DNA from: CAZDRB01 sp964507925
GTDB lineage: Bacteria; Patescibacteriota; Microgenomatia; UBA1400; UBA12108
Direction of reading: 5' to 3'
Length of the DNA: 18,810 nucleotides
NCBI GenBank assembly: GCA_964507925.1
Contig: CAZDRB010000010.1
Coordinates: forward strand, 1-18,810
The notes under the pieces were generated by a model. It was not told the DNA's origin and did not search any database. It worked only from the letters and a program-made list of their open reading frames with translations. Below are positions 12,700 through 18,810 of the stretch, piece after piece. Numbering within the stretch: position 1 is the first letter of the stretch; each line of letters begins with the position of its first letter. A program made the translations under genes and the position numbers.

Positions 12700-13317
12700 C
12701 TACTTTACCCTTCCCTCAAGCTTTTCTTGCTCTTCGCTATCGATTACTTGATTCAATATTTTACCAACTTGGTCAGGATTGGGCACCGCCAAAAACTCAA
12801 ATTCGGGGACCTCTGCCGCAGTCTGAATCCGGACGCTCCCATATCCAAAAAACGTCTCAAAGGCTCCAGAAGAAATAATGTTAATATCTTGAATTTCCTC
12901 GATTTTGGCAGTCGAGACTTTGCGGAAAAAAATATTCGCAAAGTCGACGTCAACTATCCGTTCGTCAGTCACGATGTAGATATTAAAAAACCAACCCATA
13001 AACTTGGCTAGAGCATATCCCAAGACGAACATGTGCCATGCTAGATTCATTACCACCTGGTAGCTCATGGGCAAACTGGCGTAGGGAGGGAAAAAAATAA
13101 AAATCGAGGGTAGGGTGAGTAAAAATACGGCAATCAATATCCACGGGAGCATCACAATCGGGTGCTGACGAAGAAAGAGCACAACCCCTTCACCGTCATC
13201 TTGTGTCTCAAAGCAAACCCTAGTCGGAAATGTAGCAAAGCTTGAAAGAAGCGATTCGTGCCCTCGTTTCCCCACCAATTCTCTAATCTGCTTGAGAGAC
13301 AAGCGCTCTTTTACCAT
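12700..13317 (-). CDS. Membrane protein with bacterial PH domain (YdbS/bPH2-like)
   Basis: 205 residues. A cytoplasmic N-terminal segment of about 50 residues precedes two TM segments: PIVMLPWILIAVFLLTLPSIFIFF and VMNLAWHMFVLGYALAKFMGWFF. Then comes the bacterial PH-like module: YIVTDERIVDVDFANIFFRK, STAKIEEIQDINIISSGAFE, FGYGSVRIQTAAEVPEFEFLAVPNPD, typical of bPH2/YdbS-like proteins (the phrases T-D-E-R-I and Y-G-S-V-R-I-Q are characteristic). These are membrane-associated proteins of uncertain role. It heads the operon that continues with the 76-residue and PP2C-like proteins. TGATAATAT lies six bases before the ATG at 13317, fitting the leaderless pattern. C-terminal residues 185-205 are charged. 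Confidence 0.85.
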   Translation of the reverse strand: MVKERLSLKQIRELVGKRGHESLLSSFATFPTRVCFETQDDGEGVVLFLRQHPIVMLPWILIAVFLLTLPSIFIFFPPYASLPMSYQVVMNLAWHMFVLGYALAKFMGWFFNIYIVTDERIVDVDFANIFFRKVSTAKIEEIQDINIISSGAFETFFGYGSVRIQTAAEVPEFEFLAVPNPDQVGKILNQVIDSEEQEKLEGRVK

Positions 13318-13323
13318 AACTCT

Positions 13324-13332
13324 ATATTATCA
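13324..13332 (-). promoter_or_regulatory. Extended -10 TGATAATAT six bases before the PH-domain ATG
   Basis: TGA-TAATAT on the minus strand, six bases (AGAGTT), ATG 13317. Drives the three-gene membrane operon, probably as a leaderless transcript. Confidence 0.55.
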
Positions 13333-13343
13333 CAAGGCGCAAA

Positions 13344-15038
13344 TTACTTTTTCTCAATATTAAATAGCCCGCTCTTGAGAGAAATTCTTGCCGGAGACCT
13401 CAGGTTAAAAGCCTTATAAAACTCATTGCCATTGATGCTTACGCCCCCTTTGTTGGTCTGAAAGGTAACGTTTGCGGTTACTCCGTTGTTCCCATAAGAC
13501 ACGCTTACTGCGCTCACGCTGCTAAACCCTCCAATTCCTTGCAAGTCCGCCTTTGTATATGGGTTGCCCCCCCAGCACGACGACTCAGGCGTCACCCGCC
13601 CACTATCTCCTCCTCCTTGATAAAGCACGTGCCAAGCATTTAATATGTCTGCCATTTCCTCACTAGTTAGCCATGGATGACTCCTACCACATGCATCCCC
13701 CGATCTTGTTTTGTACCAAGCTTTGTAAAACCAAGGCGAGTTAGCCACCTTTTCGTATGCTTGTCCTGTCCAGCCCGACTGTCCAGAAGGCGTGTCCCAA
13801 AAGCCAGGAGTACTATGCCCATTTGCCGTATATGATTCCTGATACCCACCAGATGTCGAGGCATACCAGGTCGAAAATGGCGCGCCATTTGCATAAACCA
13901 CTTTGCCCCTTGTCTCATTAACCGCCTCCTCCCATTTACCACCTTTTGGACTTGGCTTAAATACTTGACATGCCTCGGTTGCACAAATCGACCCCCCCCT
14001 TGCCAAGGCATAACTTCTCGCGGCAATGGCCTGCGCCTTGAGTGCTTCCATTCCTCCATCATCTCCCCAGCTATTTGGCACTTCATAAATTCTCTTTGCA
14101 TACTCCTCTAAACTATACGTGCCGTAGCCCTCGACCACGATCTGGGCATCAGGGTTGTGGTCACGAATCTCGATACCAGATCCGTAATATGCTCGCAAAA
14201 TCGTTTCGTAGCTTTGTCCACTTTTTGCCCGTCCATACGCTCCGTACTGACTCATGCCCTTAAAGTGGGGAGCACCAAACGAAAACGCCGCAAATGCCGG
14301 AGAAAATCCTGGATTGTAATCCGGTCTGCTCGCCGGATCATCAGCCAAGGGCACGTCCCCGACCGTAGTCTGAAAAGTGCCCGACTTCTCCGACAATATC
14401 GCTTGCTGTCTCGCCGACAATACCGCAATTTTGCCAGAAAGCTCAGCTTGATATTTCTTCGCACCAGCTATTTCTTTATCAAAAAAAGCCTTTTGAGTAT
14501 CAAGTTTTTGCTGTAGTCCCGCGAGGCGAGCTCTATCGCTCTCAATCTTTATCTTGTCATCCTCAAGCTTAAGAATATCGGTCGTAATCGAGACAATTAG
14601 ATTCTTGTCCTCATCTGCCGTCACGGCCTTGTAGGCCAGTCCGCGGGTCAGCTCGCTCGCCGAGTGCGAGGACACAAACACAAGAAGCGGCGAGAAAAAG
14701 CGGGTTTTTTTGTACAAGTCGCGCACTCTCGCCGACAAGACTATATACTGCGAAGCAATCTGCAGGTCTCGCTCCTCGATAGAGGCCGAGAGCTTTTCAA
14801 CCTCGTTCTCGGCCTGTCTGATTTGGGCTTGTATGCTTGAAAGCTGGGTATTTAGCTTTGCCACTTCCGACTCAAGTGGGGTCGTAGCCTTGATTGACTG
14901 CTCCATCTGCGCTTGTAGCTCGTTGATCTGCTTTTGGATTTCCTCAACTTCGTCCGCTTTTATTACATGGCCCTGTGCTAAAATAATCCCAAGAACTAGG
15001 GTAATTAAAACTATGACAAAATTTTTCCACCACTTCAT
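13344..15038 (-). CDS. Secreted coiled-coil SpoIID-type peptidoglycan hydrolase
   Basis: From ATG 15038 (MKWWKNFVIVLITLVLGIIL) this is 564 residues with a signal peptide ending near HVIKA. Residues 30-235 are a coiled coil of the PcsB/CwlO kind, with the hinge segment LYKKTRFFSPLLVFVSSHSA typical of these proteins. The C-terminal part is a SpoIID/LytB domain: FKGMSQYGAYGRAKSGQSYE, YEVPNSWGDDGGMEALKAQA followed by IAARSYAL, and FSTWYASTSGGYQES. SpoIID enzymes are lytic transglycosylases of peptidoglycan. The frame is open to 15314, but the signal peptide fixes the start at 15038, or at 15059 (MKTERKV). A weak GAGAG lies upstream, and TGTTAAGAT around 15058-15066 could be an extended -10. Its 5' end overlaps the divergent pilin-like gene. 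Likely role: remodelling of the wall at division or around an envelope complex. Confidence 0.85.
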   Translation of the reverse strand: MKWWKNFVIVLITLVLGIILAQGHVIKADEVEEIQKQINELQAQMEQSIKATTPLESEVAKLNTQLSSIQAQIRQAENEVEKLSASIEERDLQIASQYIVLSARVRDLYKKTRFFSPLLVFVSSHSASELTRGLAYKAVTADEDKNLIVSITTDILKLEDDKIKIESDRARLAGLQQKLDTQKAFFDKEIAGAKKYQAELSGKIAVLSARQQAILSEKSGTFQTTVGDVPLADDPASRPDYNPGFSPAFAAFSFGAPHFKGMSQYGAYGRAKSGQSYETILRAYYGSGIEIRDHNPDAQIVVEGYGTYSLEEYAKRIYEVPNSWGDDGGMEALKAQAIAARSYALARGGSICATEACQVFKPSPKGGKWEEAVNETRGKVVYANGAPFSTWYASTSGGYQESYTANGHSTPGFWDTPSGQSGWTGQAYEKVANSPWFYKAWYKTRSGDACGRSHPWLTSEEMADILNAWHVLYQGGGDSGRVTPESSCWGGNPYTKADLQGIGGFSSVSAVSVSYGNNGVTANVTFQTNKGGVSINGNEFYKAFNLRSPARISLKSGLFNIEKK

Positions 15039-15822
15039 AACTTTTCTCTCTGTTTTCATCTTAACATGCGCTCTCCTGATTTCCCCTAGAGTTGCAACAG
15101 CAAGCACTCCCAGCTGCGAGATTTCCAATTGGACACCAATTTCCAGGAACCTTACAGCCTGCGTCGGTGGCTTTGACACGATCGCAGAACTCAAAAAAAC
15201 TACCGCAACTATCAACTGTCTAGCTAACTCAAACTTCCCCAACGCTACAGCTCTCGGTGTATGCCGCGGCATCTCAGGCGCCACCTTCTCACTTAGCTCA
15301 ACGCCAGACTCCAATATAGCTCAAGACGAATCCGGCAAATACTATTCCTGTATTACCGGTACCAATCTCAATCGTGCAATTGGCAGGCTAGAGGTCAGAT
15401 TTACCAATCCTAGCGGGTATTCCTGCACAACTCCAGAAATGGTTACAAGGCCAGCAGATTGGGATATCGCAACCGAGGGTATGCCATGGAACACTGGCAC
15501 CAACGAAGTCAAAAATAATCTTGGCGACCTTGAATGTCCAGGAGAAAAAAGTATCAACACTGCCCTTGGTTGTATTCCTTTCGAACTCAAGGGGTTGTCT
15601 GGAGCGCTCATCGGCTTCTTAACCGGCATTGCCGGCGGGATCGCGATAATTATCATGATTATTGGGACTATTCAGATTATGACCGGTGGCAACAATCCCG
15701 AACAGGTCAAAAAGGGCAAAGAGCTCTTCACCGGCGCAATCACTGGCCTCCTCTTTATTATCTTCTCTGTTGCGCTCCTCAGAATTATCGCAGGTGATAT
15801 TATTAAGTTGCCAGGGTTTTAA
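15013..15822 (+). CDS. Secreted cysteine-rich protein with C-terminal VirB2/TrbC-like two-TM domain
   Basis: From ATG 15013: 269 residues. A signal peptide (FITFLSVFILTCALLISPRV, with cleavage near VATA-S) precedes an extracytoplasmic region of about 160 residues with several cysteines (SCEIS, TACVG, INCLA, GVCRG, YSCIT, YSCTT, LECPG, LGCIP) that could form disulfides. The C-terminus has two TM segments (LIGFLTGIAGGIAIIIMIIG; LFTGAITGLLFIIFSVALLRI) with a short polar loop GGNNPEQVKKGKE between them, the arrangement of TrbC/VirB2 pilins. The next gene has the same two-TM loop pattern (KxxEKGKK). The longer frame to 14710 is a shadow of the divergent hydrolase. Possible role: minor pilin or pilus-associated protein; the family assignment is by architecture. 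Confidence 0.75.
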   Translation: MTKFFHHFITFLSVFILTCALLISPRVATASTPSCEISNWTPISRNLTACVGGFDTIAELKKTTATINCLANSNFPNATALGVCRGISGATFSLSSTPDSNIAQDESGKYYSCITGTNLNRAIGRLEVRFTNPSGYSCTTPEMVTRPADWDIATEGMPWNTGTNEVKNNLGDLECPGEKSINTALGCIPFELKGLSGALIGFLTGIAGGIAIIIMIIGTIQIMTGGNNPEQVKKGKELFTGAITGLLFIIFSVALLRIIAGDIIKLPGF

Positions 15823-15845
15823 ACACATTAATGATGAAATATAAA

Positions 15846-15851
15846 TATAAT
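15846..15851 (+). promoter_or_regulatory. -10 box TATAAT with an 80-nt structured leader before the second pilin
   Basis: TATAAT at 15846-15851 would start a leader of roughly 79 bases. In it CCAGATG-TAC (15874-15883) pairs with GTA-CATCTGG (15908-15918, one-base bulge at 15911), a 10-bp stem closing a 24-base loop and ending four bases before the Shine-Dalgarno AAGGAGG (15923-15929). The hairpin could stabilise the mRNA or tune translation of a highly made pilin. Confidence 0.5.
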
Positions 15852-15936
15852 AGCGTGCAATCCGCCAGAACAGCCAGATGTACAAAACGGCTAGATAAGC
15901 AGTCTGTGTACCATCTGGTGTGAAGGAGGACAAATT

Positions 15937-16248
15937 ATGGCCGAATTTATCGACTACGACTCACTCAACAGCTCAATCGGCTTAGGCGGTGGACAGATCA
16001 AAACCGACTCGCTAGGGTCTATTGTCGGTGGCCTACTTCCCTACCTTCTCACAATTGCAGGTCTCGCCCTCCTCGTCATGCTTGTTGCTGGTGGTTTTAC
16101 CATGCTCGCCGGCGCCGCCGACAAAAACTCTCAAGAAAAAGGCAAAAAACAAATCACAAGCGCGCTCCTTGGATTCTTCGTGATTTTTCTCGCCTACTGG
16201 ATCGCCCAGATCCTCCAGGTCATCTTCAAAATCAATATTGTTTCATAA
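15937..16248 (+). CDS. TrbC/VirB2-like pilin
   Basis: 103 residues: a short polar N-terminus, then TM1 (IVGGLLPYLLTIAGLALLVMLVAGG), a small basic loop (AGAADKNSQEKGKKQITS) and TM2 (ALLGFFVIFLAYWIAQILQVIF). This is the layout of VirB2/TrbC major pilins of type IV secretion and of the pilin-like proteins of CPR genomes. No signal peptide precedes it, unlike its upstream neighbour. It has the strongest Shine-Dalgarno of the window, AAGGAGG seven bases before ATG, and a structured leader, both suggesting high expression. It lies 114 bases after the upstream VirB2-like gene. It would sit in the membrane and be assembled into a surface filament; assembly ATPases are not in this window. Confidence 0.8.
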   Translation: MAEFIDYDSLNSSIGLGGGQIKTDSLGSIVGGLLPYLLTIAGLALLVMLVAGGFTMLAGAADKNSQEKGKKQITSALLGFFVIFLAYWIAQILQVIFKINIVS

Positions 16249-16270
16249 ATCATCAACAGTTCGCGAGTAA

Positions 16271-16397
16271 GTGGTGCAGGAGTATCTCTCACCAAAAAAT
16301 TATTCGCAGGCGGGTAGCCGAGACAAAACAAATTTGCCAGCAGGCAAATATTGTGGTTTTTTGAGAGACGGTACTCCGAACCACAGGCGAGCGAATA
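16271..16397. repeat. Palindromic element or structured RNA between pilin and uppS
   Basis: GTGGT (16271-16275) pairs with ACCAC (16380-16384), GGAGTA (16279-16284) with TACTCC (16372-16377), and TCTCTCA (16285-16291) with TGAGAGA (16362-16368), making an 18-bp interrupted stem. Inside lies a hairpin ATTTGCC-AGCA-GGCAAAT (16332-16349). In addition TATTCGC (16301-16307), inside the main loop, is the exact complement of GCGAATA (16391-16397) outside the stem, a possible pseudoknot. It may be an RNA, a bidirectional terminator between convergent genes, or a dispersed repeat. No known RNA family was recognised. Confidence 0.6.
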
Positions 16398-16402
16398 TCA
16401 CA

Positions 16403-17065
16403 CTACCTCCCAAATCTCCTCTGCCTCCCTCGATATTCCTCAATTGCAACCTTAAATTCATCTTTCCCAAAATCTGGAAACAGGGTCTCGCAAAAATATA
16501 GCTCAGAATATGCCGCTTGCCACAACAAAAATCCTGACAGCCTCTGCTCTCCGCCCGTTCGAATAACTAGATCTGGATCGGGCATCCCAGCCGTATCGAG
16601 ATATTTCTCAAACTCCTCTCTCCCTCTTTTCACTGCTCGCCTAATTTCGTCTCTACCCCCATAATTAAGTGCAAACACAACCGTAATTTTGGTATTCTTC
16701 TCAGATTCTTTAATTGCCTTCTCCATTCCCTCCCGGATATCGGGATCAAACTTGCTCAGATCTCCAATTGTCTTTAGTCTGGCTCCTTTTGCAATAAACT
16801 TCTCAACCTTGGTCATAAGAGCTTTGCGAAACAAGTTCATCACGCCTTCAACTTCATCTTTTGCCCTCTCCCAGTTCTCGGTACTAAACGCCCAAAGAGT
16901 CAGATACTCAACTCCTATCTCGCCTGCGTACTCAATGAGATCCTCGACCGTCTTGTCACTAGCTCGCGCGTGTCCTGCGATCGAGGCCAGCCCTCTTTTC
17001 TTAGCCCACCTCCTGTTGCCGTCCATAATAATCGCCACGTGCTTCGGGATATTGTTTTGTTTCAT
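16403..17065 (-). CDS. uppS: Undecaprenyl-diphosphate synthase (isoprenyl transferase)
   Basis: 220 residues from ATG 17065. Cis-prenyltransferase motifs: HVAIIMDGNRRWAKKRG with the catalytic aspartate D15, LTLWAFSTENWER, VVFALNYGGRDEI, and PDLVIRTGGEQRLSGFLLWQ followed by AAYSELYFCETLFPDFG, which carries the RTGGE-RLS and pyrophosphate-binding arginines. It condenses isopentenyl units onto farnesyl diphosphate to make the C55 carrier for peptidoglycan and glycan assembly. A GTG at 17086 in frame would overlap the decarboxylase stop by 17 bases; ATG is preferred, four bases after that stop. Its place directly after two mevalonate enzymes fits an isoprenoid-to-lipid-carrier operon. Confidence 0.93.
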   Translation of the reverse strand: MKQNNIPKHVAIIMDGNRRWAKKRGLASIAGHARASDKTVEDLIEYAGEIGVEYLTLWAFSTENWERAKDEVEGVMNLFRKALMTKVEKFIAKGARLKTIGDLSKFDPDIREGMEKAIKESEKNTKITVVFALNYGGRDEIRRAVKRGREEFEKYLDTAGMPDPDLVIRTGGEQRLSGFLLWQAAYSELYFCETLFPDFGKDEFKVAIEEYRGRQRRFGR

Positions 17066-17069
17066 ATGT

Positions 17070-18050
17070 TTAGAATAGATGTTCACCTATCTCGCTTGGG
17101 GCCTCTCCCACCTTGGCAACTATAGTCTTCTTAACTAAGGGCAAACTATCAATTATCGCTCGTACCCTCTCCTCAAATTCTGGCGTAGTTAGAACATGAA
17201 CATTAAATCCCGTATTAATCGTAAAATACGCGCTTATCCCCTCTCTTCTCATGGCCTGTACCGCAAGTATAACCTCTACAGTCCCAGGGTACCAGGCAAC
17301 CATTGGTGGCCTACTAGTCAAGAGTATGCTATGAAACTCGAGGGCCTCGGCCTCAATCGTCTCGCCCAGTTTGTCAAAATCTTTTTCTCGAATTGCCGAC
17401 CTCACAGTCTCAATTTTCTCGCCAATCAGTCTTTGCCTTTCCTTAAAAAACAAGCTTGTACCAGCCGTTGCATGACCCTGAGTTGATGGCGTCTGTTTTT
17501 TGCCTTCATCAACTACTGCAACTATGTCGCGAATATCAAAATACTCTGGTGGAAAAATACTCTCCGAATACGAAGTCTCAGAACTATCTCCATCCTTCCA
17601 CTCTACTATTCCTCCACACACGCACCGACACGCAGTTCCAGATCCTTGCCTTGCAAGAATTGACAGCTCTTTTTCGCCAAGCTCCAAACCTATTGCCTTA
17701 GTGGCTGCGATAGTCAGAGCCGCAAATCCTGATCCAGAACTAGATAGTCCTGTGCCTTTAGGAAAGGTGTTATGCGAGACAACTTTGGCAAATAGTTTTT
17801 TGTTTGCGAGCGCCCTAATCCGATCCAAGTGCTTGACTACGCGCCCGGCCTCCCCCTCTTCAGATTCTCCTTGGATTACTACCTCGTCCTTGGTTAATTT
17901 TTCGCTAAATTCTACCGTCGTAACTGTATCTAATCCAGATAAAATCAAGGAAATGCTTCCGTTTTCTGGCAATCTCAAAACCTCATCTTTTTTGCCCCAA
18001 TACTTCACAAGCGCAATATCAGACGACGCTCGAACTGTAGTTTTTTTCAT
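17070..18050 (-). CDS. mvaD: Diphosphomevalonate decarboxylase-like GHMP enzyme with Asp-to-Asn change
   Basis: 326 residues with the family plan: IALVKYWGK near residue 12 (K16), the GHMP loop GTGLSSSGSGFAALT (99-113), GSGTACRCVCGGIVEW (136-151, R142), PSTQGHATAGTS (188-199), and YFTINTGFNVHVL (275-287). In diphosphomevalonate decarboxylase the last motif is normally FTMDAGPNVHVL, its Asp deprotonating the 3-hydroxyl; here it is Asn279, and a Ser normally before ACR is Thr139. The Lys and Arg of the catalytic group remain. The enzyme normally converts mevalonate diphosphate to isopentenyl diphosphate with ATP. It may instead act on a different mevalonate derivative or be slow. Its ATG overlaps the mevalonate kinase stop (ATGA), giving translational coupling, and uppS follows after four bases. 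Confidence 0.85.
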   Translation of the reverse strand: MKKTTVRASSDIALVKYWGKKDEVLRLPENGSISLILSGLDTVTTVEFSEKLTKDEVVIQGESEEGEAGRVVKHLDRIRALANKKLFAKVVSHNTFPKGTGLSSSGSGFAALTIAATKAIGLELGEKELSILARQGSGTACRCVCGGIVEWKDGDSSETSYSESIFPPEYFDIRDIVAVVDEGKKQTPSTQGHATAGTSLFFKERQRLIGEKIETVRSAIREKDFDKLGETIEAEALEFHSILLTSRPPMVAWYPGTVEVILAVQAMRREGISAYFTINTGFNVHVLTTPEFEERVRAIIDSLPLVKKTIVAKVGEAPSEIGEHLF

Positions 18051-18810
18051 TTCTCTATTCTAACCCCCTCGGCTCCAGTTTTCACGTCCATCCACATGCC
18101 TCCTACCTGTTTAATTGCATCTGCGATCATTTTCTTCCTCTCCTGCTCTACAAAGGCAACCATACAATCCCCTCCTCCAGCGCCAGACAACTTGGCACCA
18201 TATGCTCCCTCCTCTAGGCTTGTTTCTATTAATCTGTCTAGCTCAACCGAGCTCACATTTAGCGTTTCTAGTAGTTCCTGGTTCTTGCTCATTAGCTTGC
18301 CGAGTTGTACAAAATCTTTCTTCTCAAACAGCAATTTAGCTTTATTCACCAGTTTAGTAATATCTGCAAAAACCGAGTCTACCCAACCCTCATTTCGCTT
18401 TAACTCTGCAACCTGGCGGATCAAAGTGGGTGTATCTGCCTTAACTCCCGTATAGCCAACTATCATTGGCAAGTCCCCCTCACAAATGCTTTCAATCACC
18501 TTGCCCGGAGCCACATAATAAATCGTTCCCCCATATACAGATGCGGCAACATCAAACCCGCTCCCCACTCCCTGCACATCCAAAACGGCCTTGTAAGCCA
18601 TCTCAAATATCTCTTTTTTGGTCATCGGCCTATCAAAATATTTAGACAAAGCCAGTATCAAAGCCACAACTACCGCCGCACTAGATCCAAATCCAAACTG
18701 GGTAGAAAAATCTGACTTCGTTGAGATCCTAATTCCCTCCCTTATCTTGTTTTTCTCATAAAATCTCTTGACTGCCATCTCAACAAAAGACATAGACTTA
18801 GGGAGATCAT
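18047..18810 (-). CDS. mvk: Mevalonate kinase, C-terminal part (cut by window edge)
   Basis: The visible frame is open to the window end; the last 254 or so residues are seen. GHMP features: FGFGSSAAVVVALILALSK (motif 2, phosphate-binding loop), GSGFDVAASVYGGTIYYV, MIVGYTGVKADTPTLIRQV, and the C-terminal glycine motif KLSGAGGGDCMVAFV. GYTGVKADT is characteristic of mevalonate kinases among GHMP enzymes. The N-terminal motif 1 lies outside. It phosphorylates mevalonate, the step before the product used downstream. TGA stop overlaps the next gene's ATG. Methionine at 18793 is internal, not the start. Confidence 0.9.
   Translation of the reverse strand, partial: DLPKSMSFVEMAVKRFYEKNKIREGIRISTKSDFSTQFGFGSSAAVVVALILALSKYFDRPMTKKEIFEMAYKAVLDVQGVGSGFDVAASVYGGTIYYVAPGKVIESICEGDLPMIVGYTGVKADTPTLIRQVAELKRNEGWVDSVFADITKLVNKAKLLFEKKDFVQLGKLMSKNQELLETLNVSSVELDRLIETSLEEGAYGAKLSGAGGGDCMVAFVEQERKKMIADAIKQVGGMWMDVKTGAEGVRIEK

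Noticed and set aside
14710..15012. Longer start of the VirB2-like gene
   Set aside because: These codons are antisense to the coiled-coil region of the hydrolase, and would bury the signal peptide in mid-protein.
15039..15314. Longer start for the SpoIID-type hydrolase
   Set aside because: A cleavable signal peptide begins at 15038, and the extension is antisense to the signal peptide and exterior domain of the VirB2-like gene.
16271..16501. 76-residue plus-strand frame across the palindromic element
   Set aside because: It runs through the inverted repeats and into the antisense of uppS, and starts without a ribosome binding site. It looks like a chance frame in the palindromic element.
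1..18810. Alternative genetic code with TGA as glycine or tryptophan
   Set aside because: Several genes end properly at TGA (aldolase-PGK, LAGLIDADG, mevalonate kinase) and no conserved residue is interrupted by an in-frame TGA.
1..18810. CRISPR array or rRNA genes
   Set aside because: No regularly spaced repeats of 24-40 bases with unique spacers, and no rRNA signature sequence, were seen on either strand.

Overview
The window looks like a chromosome fragment of a reduced-genome bacterium of the Candidate Phyla Radiation (Patescibacteria), possibly a Microgenomates-type lineage. The evidence is the gene content: a partial mevalonate pathway beside undecaprenyl-diphosphate synthase, a LacD-type aldolase, TrbC/VirB2-like pilins, a SpoIID-type hydrolase with a coiled-coil front end, many short membrane proteins and very tight gene packing. 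TGA is used as an ordinary stop, so the Gracilibacteria/SR1 code does not apply. The lineage is inference; the gene families are read from motifs.

Layout. (1) 1-3767, minus strand: FkbM-type methyltransferase, HPF/RaiA ribosome hibernation factor, a 620-residue aldolase-phosphoglycerate kinase fusion, a DEDD 3'-5' exonuclease, and the start of sufC. (2) 3787-7845, plus strand: a patchier, more AT-rich stretch with a free-standing LAGLIDADG endonuclease, two class II serine tRNA genes (anticodons ACT and GCT) each followed at once by an ORF (a frameshifted DUF1801 gene and a Nudix hydrolase), then small membrane and unknown proteins. (3) 7842-10556: comF, interrupted by palindromes; tmRNA; an unknown protein; smpB. 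tmRNA and SmpB together rescue stalled ribosomes, and their genes lie within 1 kb of each other here. (4) 10705-13317, minus: a three-gene membrane operon (bacterial PH-domain protein, 76-residue membrane protein, degenerate PP2C-like/TM/repeat protein). (5) 13344-16248: a coiled-coil SpoIID peptidoglycan hydrolase divergent from, and overlapping by 26 bases, the first of two VirB2-like pilin genes, suggesting a pilus or secretion apparatus with local wall remodelling. (6) 16271-16397: a compact palindromic element that could be a structured RNA. (7) 16403-18810, minus: mevalonate kinase, diphosphomevalonate decarboxylase-like protein and UppS, an operon leading from mevalonate to the lipid carrier of cell-wall synthesis.

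The strongest window-wide pattern is regulatory. Eight genes have a -10-like hexamer exactly six bases before the ATG, which predicts leaderless mRNAs, while several downstream operon genes have Shine-Dalgarno sites. Other points of interest are the aldolase-PGK fusion, an Asp-to-Asn change at the catalytic position of the decarboxylase, a serine tRNA with A34, a frameshift in an A8 run, and palindromes embedded in comF. All calls come from reading the sequence; no database search was possible.
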